Shown: positions 1-6,931, numbered from the stretch's first letter. The stretch: 6,997 nucleotides of DNA from CAYMRB01 sp964392615 (GCA_964392615.1 CAYMRB010000496.1:1-6997); one strand, 5' to 3'. The notes: a model not told the origin generated them from the letters alone. A program made the numbers and translations.

Positions 1-1
1 G

Positions 2-112
2 ACCTCCCTGCTCGTCGCCGAAGCCTGGGGCTTCGTCACCCCTCCCGAAACCCGCACTGCCCTCGCCGCCATGGACCGCCTGCTCGGCATCCTCTGGGCC
101 CTGACCCACTGA
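2..112 (+). CDS. C-terminal end of a small helical protein, possibly four-helix-bundle (partial)
   Basis: A reading frame is open from the window edge to a TGA at 110-112 and gives 36 residues, starting TSLLVAEAWGF and ending LGILWALTH. Third codon positions are almost all G or C, as in the other genes here, which supports real coding. The residues would form two amphipathic helices (around SLLVAEAWGF and TALAAMDRLLGILWAL) separated by a TPPET turn. This resembles the last helices of small four-helix-bundle proteins of the S23/intervening-sequence type, which are common in environmental bacteria, but the fragment is too short to be sure. The start and most of the protein lie outside the window. 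It runs convergently toward the cytochrome gene, with 89 bases between the two stop codons. The coding call is moderately safe; the family call is weak. Confidence 0.45.
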   Translation, partial: TSLLVAEAWGFVTPPETRTALAAMDRLLGILWALTH

Positions 113-118
113 GCCTCA

Positions 119-154
119 CCACCCGGGCCGGGAAGACCTCCCCGGCTCAGGTGG
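119..154. terminator. GC-rich hairpin between convergent genes, candidate bidirectional terminator
   Basis: Positions 119-132 (CCACCCGGGCCGGG) pair with 141-154 (CCCGGCTCAGGTGG) around an 8-base loop. The stem is about 14 pairs, with one C-A mismatch and one G-T wobble. It starts 7 bases after the TGA of the left-hand gene and lies 48 bases beyond the TAG of the cytochrome gene, so it sits where a shared terminator would be expected. There is no T-tract on either strand, so it is not a classical intrinsic terminator; it could act with Rho or simply protect RNA 3' ends. Confidence 0.35.
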
Positions 155-188
155 AGTCGGCGTCGGAGCCGGCGTCGGTGTCGGAGTC
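153..188. repeat. Imperfect hexanucleotide tandem repeat (GGNGTC)x6
   Basis: Six head-to-tail hexamers are visible: GGAGTC, GGCGTC, GGAGCC, GGCGTC, GGTGTC, GGAGTC. They differ mainly at the third base. The array lies in the noncoding gap, 13 bases beyond the TAG of the minus-strand cytochrome gene, and overlaps the right foot of the hairpin at 119-154. Read on the minus strand it gives low-complexity dipeptides (TP or SD/TD-like), but no start or conserved protein context supports translation. It is best treated as a short GC-rich microsatellite. Confidence 0.6.
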
Positions 189-201
189 GACTCGCGAGCG
201 A

Positions 202-3200
202 CTAATCCCGCTCCCCCAGCAGCTCGACCTCCAGCCGGCGGAAGCGCACCTCCATCGCGCCGCCGGAGTGGATCTGGAACGCGAGGATGCCGCGACGTGC
301 GCCCTCCCGGTCGTCGAGGTCGACGCATGGCTTGCCGTTGATGAACGTGCGGACGCGGCTCCCCTCGGCGACGATTTCGTAGTCGTTCCAATCGCCGAGC
401 TTGACGTGCTCTTCGCCCGACTTCTTCCACAGAAGCGCGCGGCCGTGCTCCTCGTAGAGCTTCCCCCACCAGCCGACTCCGACGTCGGCCTGGTAGCCCT
501 TCACCTCGCCGTGCGGTAGCTCCTGGCTACGGAACTGGATGCCGCTATTGCCCGCGTTCGGTGTCAGCTTGACCTGCAGCCGCAGCCGGAAATCGCCGAG
601 CAGCAGATGGCTGCGCAGGAACTCGTTGCGACGGATGCCCGGGCTCGTGCCGACGATCTCGCCGCTCTCGACCGACCAGTAGCGCTCGTCGCCAGCCCAT
701 CCCGACAGGTCGCGACCGTTGAACAGCGTGCCGACGTTGTCCTTCGTCGCGAGCATCGGCACCTGCGCCGGCGCCGCGAGGTACGCGATGAGGTCACGCA
801 CCTGCTGCTCCTCGAACTGCCCGAGAAGGTCGTCGGGCATCATCGAGAAGTCGCTCGTCTGCGTCGCCGCGATGTCGCTCTTCGCGAGGATGACCTCGCC
901 GTTCGCCGTCTCGGCCGTCAGCGCGCTCGCGGTCTCCTCCTTCACGAGCCCCGTGACGACACGGCCGTCCGTCGTGATCCACACGCTCGGCATGTACTCC
1001 TTCGCGAGCACGGCGCTCGGATCGAGAACGTTCGACAGGATGTACTCGAGGTCGGCGCGGTTCGAGCCGGTCAGGTCCGGCGCGACCTTGCCGCCCGTCC
1101 CGAAGAGCGTGTGGCACTGCTCGCACGTGCGCGCGAAGAGCGCACGACCCGCTGAGAGGTCGGCCGGCTGCTGTCCGGGCGACGCGAGGAGCTTCTTGTA
1201 ACGCGCGATCTTCGCCGCCTTCTCCGCGTCCGTTTCGCGCACGAAGCCCCAGTGCTTCGCGATCTGCTCGGTGACCGTCTCGTCGCGAAGGAACCGCAGC
1301 TGCTGGATCGCCTCGGCCCCGAGATCGGTCGCGGGGACGTTACCGCGTCCGACCGCGTCGAGGAGCGCTCGCGCCCACTCGACACGCGACGCGAGCGTCG
1401 CGATCGCATCGCGCTTTCCGGTCGTATCGAGCCCGCCGTAGACGGAGAGCACCCTGGACGGCGTGCGCGCGTCGCCGAATGTCGCAAGCGCGCGCAATGC
1501 GTCGGAACGCATCGCGGGCTCGGCGAGAATCTCGTACAGCGTCGGAACGACCGCCGCGCTCCTTGCAGCGAGCAGACTGGCGAGAGCCCCTCGTCGCGCT
1601 CCGAGATCCGCACCCCGTTCCCGCAGCACCGCATGCATCAGCTCCTTCGCGCTCGCGTCGTCGAACGTCACCGCGAGAGCCAGCGCCTGCGAGCGCACGT
1701 TCGCGTCCTTCGACTCGATGAGCTTCTTCATCGCCTGCGGCCAACGCTTCGGCATCGCTACCCTGCGCCGCCCCTTGAGCGCCTCGTTCACGCCCCTCAA
1801 GAGCGTCAGCTGCCGGGCCGCCTCATCGACGCTCTCGAGCGCACCGACGAGCAGCTCGAGCGCGTCACCGCCCCCCGTCGATCCGATCCGGCGAACCGTG
1901 TACTCGAGCACGCGCGGCACGCGAGCGCTCGCGGCCAGGTCGAGCGCGGCGCGCGGCTCGGCTGCGGCCAGAGGCTCGAGCGCCCACCAGTACATCAGCG
2001 GCAGGTTGTGGTCGCCGCCGTCCGCTTCGTGGGGCAAGAGCCCAGCGAGGATTGGCGCGCGCTTCGCGACCGGCAGTCGCCCGAGCGCCGACGCCAGGTA
2101 AAGCCGCACGACCTGCGACTTGTCGTCGCACGCCATCGCGGCGAAGCGCTCGAGAAGTGCCGCCGACGGGCGCTTCTCCTCCATCGCGAGCTGAATCGTC
2201 CACGCGCGGACAAACTCGCTGTCGCTCGAGAGCCCCGTGGCGACGTGCGCGACCGTCAGGCCGCCGGTAACGTGCAGCGCCCATAACCCGCGCAGTCGTC
2301 GGGCGACGGGCGCGTCGCCGAACGCGAGCTCCGCGAGCTGCGGCCTGACGCCGGCGCTCAATCGCCCCCGTGCCGCGCGCTCGGCCAGCAGACGACGCGC
2401 GTGCCGAACGTGCCAATCGTTCTCGTGCAACTGCAGGCGAACGAGCTCGTCGTCCGACGCGCGTGCGAGGTCGACGCGCGCCTTGCGCAGCTCGCCGTAC
2501 GAGATCTTGAACACGCGGCCGTTCGACCGGTCGTGGTCGCCGGGCCGCCCGGTATGGCAGGCCTGGCGATCATACCAGTCGATCAGCCACGCGTTGCCGT
2601 CCGGACCGTACCGCAGGTTGATGAACTGCGACCAGCGGTCGTTCGCGAGCAGGAAGTCCGGCTGCCGATCGCCGACCCAACCGGAGCCCTGCCGCTCGAG
2701 CACGTCGACGTTCAACCGTTGGCCGTGGATATTGTTCATGAACAGCTTGCCGCGATACGCATCCGGCCACGCATCGCCGAGATAGATCATCGCGCCGCAG
2801 TGCGCGTGCCCACCGCCGGCCGCGTCGGAGCGGTTGTTGCCCGAGTGCGGCGTGCGGCCGATCCAGTGTCGATGCTTCGCGATCGTCTTGATGTCGTCGT
2901 ACACGAACGGATTGAAGTGGCGGCCACCCTGACGGTGATACCTCGCGCCCTGAATGCAGTGGAAGAGGTGCGGAATCACGCAGCAGGTGAGGAACGACTG
3001 CCCGAGGTCGTCGAAGTCGACGCCCCACGGATTGCTCGTGCCCCAGCAGAAGACCTCGAACTCGTGGCGCGTCGGGTGGTAGCGCCAGATGCCGGCGTTG
3101 ATCGGAGCGCGCTCGGAATCCGGCGTCCCCGGCTTGCCGACGCGCGAATGCGTGAACACGCCGTGGTAGCCGTAGAGCCAGCCGTCCGGCCCCCAAATGA

Positions 3201-4311
3201 ACGAGTTCAGCGTCTCGTGCGTGTCCTGGTAGCCCCAACCGTCGAGCAGCACGCGCGGCGCGCCGTCGGGAACGTCGTCGCCGTTCGCGTCCGGAATGAA
3301 CAGCAGCTCGGGGGCCTGCCCGACCCAGACGCCGCCGAAGCCGACCTCGATGCCGCTGACGAGATTGAGCCCCTCGATGAACACCTTGCGGGAGTCGAAC
3401 CGCCCGTCGCCGTCTGCATCCTCGAAGATCAGGATGCGATCCTTGCCGGTCCCCTTCGGCTGCTTGCGCGGATAGCAGTACGCCTCGGCGATCCACACAC
3501 GACCGCGGTCGTCGATCGCCATCGCTATCGGCTGGCGCACGTCCGGCTCGGCGGCGCTGACCGTCAGTCGGAAGCCGTCCGGCAGCGTCATCGCGAGCGC
3601 CGCGGCTTCAGCGTCGAGGCCGTCGTGCAGGTAGACGTCGGCGCGCTGCGGCGCCGAGCCGACCGCGACCCGCAGCTTCGGCTTCTTCTCGTGAAAGCGG
3701 AAGTCATCGAAGTTCACGTGGCCCCAGCCGCCGGAGTGGTCGTCGACCAGACGGATCGCGATCTTCTTCCCGCGATGCTTCTCCAGGTCGACGAGCACGG
3801 GACGGAGATTCTCGCTCTGCCGGCCGGAGGCGCGGAAGAACGCCTTCCCCGTGTCGGCGCGGAGAAGCTCCACCCGCGTCGTCGCGTGGTGGCCGCCGGC
3901 GAAGAGGAAGCTCGCCCAACGGTGCGTCACCACGAACGGCGCCGACGTCAACGTGCCGCGCCGCGGGTCGTTGTAAATCTCGAAACCGCCGACCCAGTAC
4001 TCGCCAGCATGGTGGCTCTGCATGTCGCCGCGACGCGGCGCGACGGTATCGCCGCGAATCGGCTGGCCTTCGAACGCGTTGCCCGCGGCGGTCCAATCCT
4101 CGAGCGAGCCGGTCTCGAAACCGAGATTGAGCGGGTCGCCGTCCGCACCGACGGGAACCGTGCCGGTGCGTTTCGCATTCGGGTTCTCGGCCGCCGCGAA
4201 GACCGCGATGGACAGCGCGAACGAGAACGCCATCACAGACGCGACCGACGGGAGAGCAACGAACCGACGATCGAACCACTCGAAGTTGGTGGGCAGCCTG
4301 TCGTTTGTCAT
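202..4311 (-). CDS. Exported PVC-type haem-binding (CxxCH) dehydrogenase-like protein with HEAT repeats and C-terminal DUF1080 domain
   Basis: A multidomain exported protein of 1371 residues if started at GTG 4317; ATG 4311 (residue 3) is preferred here because no ribosome site supports either. Numbering is from the GTG. Residues 17-43 form a signal peptide (RR, then hydrophobic, ending VFAAA before EN). Residues 62-210 form a beta-rich domain (LNLGFETGSLEDW to GHVNFDDFRF). Residues 240-607 are the planctomycete/verrucomicrobial membrane-bound-dehydrogenase beta-propeller, with Asp-rich loops DADGDGRFD (300-308) and DANGDDVPD (343-351) and a His/Cys-rich stretch (445-507). Residues 620-1035 are HEAT-like helices. 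Residues 1050-1183 are a c-type cytochrome domain with CEQCH at 1065-1069 (bases 1111-1125) and Met1159/1160 as possible axial ligand. Residues 1192-1368 are DUF1080 (3-keto-disaccharide hydrolase), from LFNGRDLSGW. The domain set suggests periplasmic redox and sugar chemistry; the substrate is unknown. Stop is TAG. Confidence 0.93.
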   Translation of the reverse strand: MTNDRLPTNFEWFDRRFVALPSVASVMAFSFALSIAVFAAAENPNAKRTGTVPVGADGDPLNLGFETGSLEDWTAAGNAFEGQPIRGDTVAPRRGDMQSHHAGEYWVGGFEIYNDPRRGTLTSAPFVVTHRWASFLFAGGHHATTRVELLRADTGKAFFRASGRQSENLRPVLVDLEKHRGKKIAIRLVDDHSGGWGHVNFDDFRFHEKKPKLRVAVGSAPQRADVYLHDGLDAEAAALAMTLPDGFRLTVSAAEPDVRQPIAMAIDDRGRVWIAEAYCYPRKQPKGTGKDRILIFEDADGDGRFDSRKVFIEGLNLVSGIEVGFGGVWVGQAPELLFIPDANGDDVPDGAPRVLLDGWGYQDTHETLNSFIWGPDGWLYGYHGVFTHSRVGKPGTPDSERAPINAGIWRYHPTRHEFEVFCWGTSNPWGVDFDDLGQSFLTCCVIPHLFHCIQGARYHRQGGRHFNPFVYDDIKTIAKHRHWIGRTPHSGNNRSDAAGGGHAHCGAMIYLGDAWPDAYRGKLFMNNIHGQRLNVDVLERQGSGWVGDRQPDFLLANDRWSQFINLRYGPDGNAWLIDWYDRQACHTGRPGDHDRSNGRVFKISYGELRKARVDLARASDDELVRLQLHENDWHVRHARRLLAERAARGRLSAGVRPQLAELAFGDAPVARRLRGLWALHVTGGLTVAHVATGLSSDSEFVRAWTIQLAMEEKRPSAALLERFAAMACDDKSQVVRLYLASALGRLPVAKRAPILAGLLPHEADGGDHNLPLMYWWALEPLAAAEPRAALDLAASARVPRVLEYTVRRIGSTGGGDALELLVGALESVDEAARQLTLLRGVNEALKGRRRVAMPKRWPQAMKKLIESKDANVRSQALALAVTFDDASAKELMHAVLRERGADLGARRGALASLLAARSAAVVPTLYEILAEPAMRSDALRALATFGDARTPSRVLSVYGGLDTTGKRDAIATLASRVEWARALLDAVGRGNVPATDLGAEAIQQLRFLRDETVTEQIAKHWGFVRETDAEKAAKIARYKKLLASPGQQPADLSAGRALFARTCEQCHTLFGTGGKVAPDLTGSNRADLEYILSNVLDPSAVLAKEYMPSVWITTDGRVVTGLVKEETASALTAETANGEVILAKSDIAATQTSDFSMMPDDLLGQFEEQQVRDLIAYLAAPAQVPMLATKDNVGTLFNGRDLSGWAGDERYWSVESGEIVGTSPGIRRNEFLRSHLLLGDFRLRLQVKLTPNAGNSGIQFRSQELPHGEVKGYQADVGVGWWGKLYEEHGRALLWKKSGEEHVKLGDWNDYEIVAEGSRVRTFINGKPCVDLDDREGARRGILAFQIHSGGAMEVRFRRLEVELLGERD

Positions 4312-4317
4312 GAACAC

Positions 4318-4502
4318 GATTGTCGGTCTGCGAGACGCAGTTTCAAGCCGGCGGCGGCAACCTCTGGAGTCCCGGAGGCAGAGCTGGCAGAATGCCGGCT
4401 TCGTGCGGACCCTGACACCCGTCGAACTCCGGCCCCGATCGGCGCAGTCGCCTCCGCCTCGCGACCCGACCCAACTGCTCTGTACAACTCTCTCGATACG
4501 CC
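4318..4502. promoter_or_regulatory. Divergent intergenic region with multiple inverted repeats
   Basis: This 185-base gap separates the divergent starts of the cytochrome gene (-) and the FG-GAP lipoprotein gene (+), so it must carry both promoters. Inverted repeats visible are CTGCG/CGCAG with a 3-base loop (4328-4340), an overlapping GTCT/AGAC (4326-4336), CTCTG/CAGAG (4362-4366 with 4379-4383), and AAGCCGGC/GCCGGCTT (4345-4352 with 4394-4401), whose arms each contain the palindrome GCCGGC. Neither flanking start has a clear Shine-Dalgarno. For the plus-strand gene only a weak -10-like TACAAC (4483-4488) was seen, without a matching -35. Co-regulation of the pair from this region is an inference. 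Confidence 0.5.
4319..4346 (-). promoter_or_regulatory. Candidate sigma70-type promoter for the cytochrome gene
   Basis: On the minus strand TTGAAA (4346-4341) is followed after 16 bases by GACAAT (4324-4319). These match 5/6 and 4/6 positions of the TTGACA/TATAAT consensus. The spacer contains the perfect inverted repeat CTGCG-TCT-CGCAG. Transcription would begin about 7 bases past the -10 box, at or within a few bases of the ATG at 4311, implying a leaderless or nearly leaderless mRNA. That is consistent with the absence of a ribosome-binding site. In high-GC DNA such a match can occur by chance. Confidence 0.33.
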
Positions 4503-6325
4503 ATGGCTTACGCTCGCCCCCTCGCGGCCGCCGGTTTACCGATCGTCCTCGTCCTCGCGACCGCGAGTTGCTCCGGCCCGAACTGGTTCGTCGATGTCGC
4601 TGCCGAGCAGGAGCTCGAGTTCGTCAGCTACTCCGGTGACCACCTCTGGTACCTGATCGACACGATGGGATCGGGCCTGGCTGCCGGCGACTACGACGGC
4701 GACGGCGACGCCGACCTCTACCTGTGCAGAGCGGTCACGCGATCCTCGACGAGTATCAGGAGCAGGCGCATCAGTACCCGGACGGTCTGTGGCGCAACGA
4801 CGGTGATGGCAAGTTCACCGACGTCACTCGGGAAGCCGGCCTCGGCGCGACGGGTTGGTCACATGGGGCGGTCTTCGTCGACTACGACGGCGATGACGAC
4901 CTCGACATCTACGTCAGCCGCCATGGCCGCAACCTGCTCTACCAGAACCGCGGCGACGGCACGTTCTCCGAGGTGGGCACGCGCGCCGGCGTGGACAACC
5001 CCGGTTTTGGCGGTGGCGTGTCCTTCGCGGATTTCGACGGCGACGGCGATCTCGATCTCTACGTCGCCAACTACGCGATCTACGATCTTGAAGAGCAGAA
5101 GGGGAGCGTGCAGTGGTTCACCGACGGCGTCAAGCAATTCCCCCAGTACTTCGAGCAGCAGGACAACGCGCTGTACCGCAACAACGGCGACGGTACTTTC
5201 ACGGACATCACCGATGAAGCCAATGCCAAGGGGCACGGTCGAGGGCTCGGCGTGCTGGCGACGGACATCGACGACGACGAGGACATCGACCTATTCGTCT
5301 TGAACGACGTCGGCGTCAACAACATGCTGGTCAACGACGGCACCGGAAAGTTCACGGAAGAGGGGCTGATCATCGGGGTCGACCGCAATGCGGACGGGGC
5401 GTTCGAGGCGAGCATGGGCGTCGCTGGAGGCGATTGGGACAACGATGGGGACATCGACCTGATCGTGACGAACTACGGCGGCGAGCAGAACACTCTGTAC
5501 CGCAACGAAGGAGACGGGCTCTTTCTCGACGTGACGCGCGAGATCGGCCTCGTCAATCAGACGGTGCTCGACTGCGTGGCGTGGGGCGTCGGCTTCCAGG
5601 ACTTCAACAACGACGGGCGCTTCGACCTGCTCGTCGTCAACGGACACGTCGTGCCGGACTACATCGGCTGGTACATGGGGCAAATCAACGATTCGACGGG
5701 TGACATCTCCCAGATGCGCTCGAACGCCTACCGGGGCAACGCGGAGCAGACGAAGCTGCTCTTCCTCGGCCAGGAGGACGGCACGTTCCGGGACGTGACC
5801 GAAGAGGCGGGACCGGGCATTCAGAGCCCGCGCATGAGCCGCGGCGCGGCGTTCGCCGACTTCGACGGCGACGGGCGCGTCGACGTCGCCGTGACGAACA
5901 AGAACTCGAACGCGCAGGTGCTCATGAACCGCATGCTGACGACGATCGCTCCCGCGGACGGCGAGGAAGTCGAGGCGGACACCGTCGCCGACGCGACGCC
6001 GAGCGGCGGTTCGGACGCGCCCGGGCCCGCCGCCCCGAAGGACCGGAGCTGGGTGCGCATCGCACTGCGCGCACCGGCGCCGAACACGCGCGCGGTCGGT
6101 GCACGCGTGCGGCTGCACTCCGGCGATCTGACGCTGACGCGCGAGGTTTACGCCGGCGCGAGCTACATCTCCAGCCACGAGTACGTGCTCCACTTCGGCC
6201 TCGGCAAACGCGAAGTGATCGACGCGGTCGAGGTGCGCTGGCCGGGCGGCAAGACCGAGGTCTTCCGTAACGTCGAGCCGCGCGGACTGCGCGTGCTGCG
6301 CCCAGGCCAGGGCGAGACGAAGTAG
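4503..6325 (+). CDS. CRTAC1-type FG-GAP/VCBS repeat lipoprotein with ASPIC/UnbV domain (frameshifted)
   Basis: Two overlapping frames make one protein of about 607 residues: 4503-4724 gives residues 1-74 and 4724-6325 gives residues 75-607. The join needs one extra G (seen ctgtgcag, expected ctggtgcag), which restores DLYLVQSGHAIL. Residues 7-23 form a lipoprotein-like signal (LVLATASC, Cys23; Thr at -3 is a weak lipobox). Seven Asp-rich FG-GAP calcium loops follow, at about 63-71, 127-135, 177-185, 255-263, 311-319, 367-375 and 453-461, many followed by LYRNNGDGTF-type strands, predicting a beta-propeller. An acidic, Ala/Pro-rich linker (about 478-514) leads to the ASPIC/UnbV domain (515-604, with RAVGARVRL, GASYISSHEYVLHFGLG and VEVRWPGGKTE). 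The family is exported and often binding or adhesive; its role here is unknown. Start ATG 4503 is chosen because the signal peptide begins there; no Shine-Dalgarno. Stop is TAG. If the missing base is real, the gene is a pseudogene. Confidence 0.88.
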
Positions 6326-6332
6326 CGACGAC

Positions 6333-6584
6333 ATGGAAGCGGTTGTGCTCATCGGATGCCAGGCGTCGGGGAAGTCGACCTTCTTCGCCCAGCGCTTCGT
6401 CGACACGCACGTGCGCATCAACCTGGATATGCTGAGGACGCGACACCGCGAGTCGCTCCCAAGTTCTCGCTACTTCTCGGCGGCACGGGCTGCTTCGACT
6501 GCCGCCTGTCGCTCCTCCCGAACGACTAGCTCGTCGTGGACTACTTCCGTTGGCGTAACGAAGACGCGCACCGGAACGCCCTGA
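6333..6584 (+). pseudogene. Truncated P-loop (AAA_33/polynucleotide-kinase-like) ATP-binding protein
   Basis: The ATG lies 7 bases after the TAG of the lipoprotein gene, without a clear Shine-Dalgarno. Residues 1-40 (to base 6452) match the N-terminus of small P-loop kinases of the AAA_33/polynucleotide-kinase type: a beta strand MEAVVLIG, Walker A GCQASGKST (G8-T16, Lys14, Ser15), then DTHVRINLDMLRTRHRE. After TRHRE the family normally continues with a helix and a VDNTN-type strand. Here the frame turns into Arg/Ser/Thr-rich sequence, because from about 6453 the DNA is the C-terminal part of a Thg1 gene read in another frame, and it stops at 6584. The conserved rest of the kinase (roughly 100 residues) is absent, so no active enzyme is expected. 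An intact family member would phosphorylate nucleic-acid ends or a similar substrate. Confidence 0.72.
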
Positions 6585-6907
6585 ACGCCTACTGCTACTG
6601 GACACATCGCGACAACGGCAAGAGCGCGAAGGCAGCCACCGCGGCGCTGCGCGGCCTGTCGGTGGCAGAGAAGAACGAATTCTTGTTCCAGAGCGGCATC
6701 AACTTCAACGATGTTCCCAGCTGGCAGAAGCGTGGGATTGGGCTCCTCTGGGAAACGTACGAGACTGAGGGTGAGAACCTCCTGACGGGCGCGCGTTCGG
6801 TGGCGCAGCGCCGTCGCATCGCGACAGAGCTCGAGCTCCCGCTGCGCGACGAGTACAGCGAGTTCGTCCGCGGCATCCTGCATCGGTCAACTGAACCACC
6901 GAAGTAG
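6461..6907 (+). pseudogene. C-terminal remnant of Thg1-type tRNA(His) guanylyltransferase, with an in-frame TAG
   Basis: The frame starting at AAG 6461 reads KFSLLLGGTGCFDCRLSLL, then PND, TAG (6527-6529), and LVVDYFRWRNEDAHRNALNA. It stays open to the TAG at 6905-6907. The conserved blocks FRWRNEDAHRNALNAYCYW, LSVAEKNEFLFQSGINFND, PSWQKRGIGLLWE and ELPLRDEYSEFVRGIL are recognisable as the C-terminal half of bacterial Thg1/Thg1-like proteins, which add nucleotides to tRNA 5' ends in the 3'-5' direction. Full proteins are about 240-260 residues. Here about 148 codons remain, and the N-terminal half with the metal-binding Asp residues of the polymerase core (RIDGRGF- and SDE-type motifs) is missing. 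GTG 6536 could start a 123-residue product, but it has no ribosome site and lies inside a conserved motif. The expected codon at 6527 is probably GAG (Glu), one base from TAG. Sequence after the nonsense codon is well preserved, suggesting recent decay. Confidence 0.8.
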
Positions 6908-6931
6908 CGTTCGCACGCCTCACTTCGAACG
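6908..6931. terminator. Weak inverted repeat after the Thg1 remnant
   Basis: CGTTCG (6908-6913) and CGAACG (6926-6931) form a 6-base-pair stem with a 12-base loop immediately after the TAG at 6905-6907. No T-run follows directly. The position suits a terminator for the plus-strand genes, but the short stem and long loop make this a weak call. Confidence 0.25.

Noticed and set aside
1252..2286. A 344-codon plus-strand frame, Arg/Glu-rich
   Set aside because: It is a shadow of the HEAT-like region of the cytochrome gene; the Arg-rich composition is typical of a wrong frame in GC-rich DNA.
4385..4399. Sigma54-like -24/-12 element (TGGCAG-N5-CGGC)
   Set aside because: GG and GC are at the right spacing, but the TTGC box is poor and the site is over 100 bases from the plus-strand start. 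It is likely chance.
2401..4656. A 751-codon open frame on the plus strand, antisense to the cytochrome gene
   Set aside because: The sequence is low-complexity Val/Arg/Ala/Asp-rich and shows no recognisable domain. It is the expected mirror of a high-GC gene, and the minus-strand frame has a continuous, recognisable domain series.
4719..4730. Programmed -1 ribosomal frameshift in the lipoprotein gene
   Set aside because: The site (tacctgtgcag) has no X-XXY-YYZ slippery heptamer and I saw no obvious downstream stem. A one-base deletion is simpler.
5291..6421. A 376-codon minus-strand frame opposite the lipoprotein gene
   Set aside because: It is an antisense shadow: Asp/Gly repeats read backward as Val/Ala/Arg runs, with no domain. 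The plus strand carries clear FG-GAP and ASPIC motifs.
6527..6529. Amber recoding (for example a pyrrolysine-type readthrough) in Thg1
   Set aside because: All three identifiable genes with visible ends other than the first partial one stop at TAG. The Thg1 fragment also lacks its catalytic half, so readthrough would not restore an enzyme.
6536..6907. An intact small gene starting at GTG 6536
   Set aside because: The GTG lies inside the conserved LVVDYFRWR block, and the upstream in-frame sequence is also Thg1-like. There is no ribosome site, so it is the tail of a broken gene.
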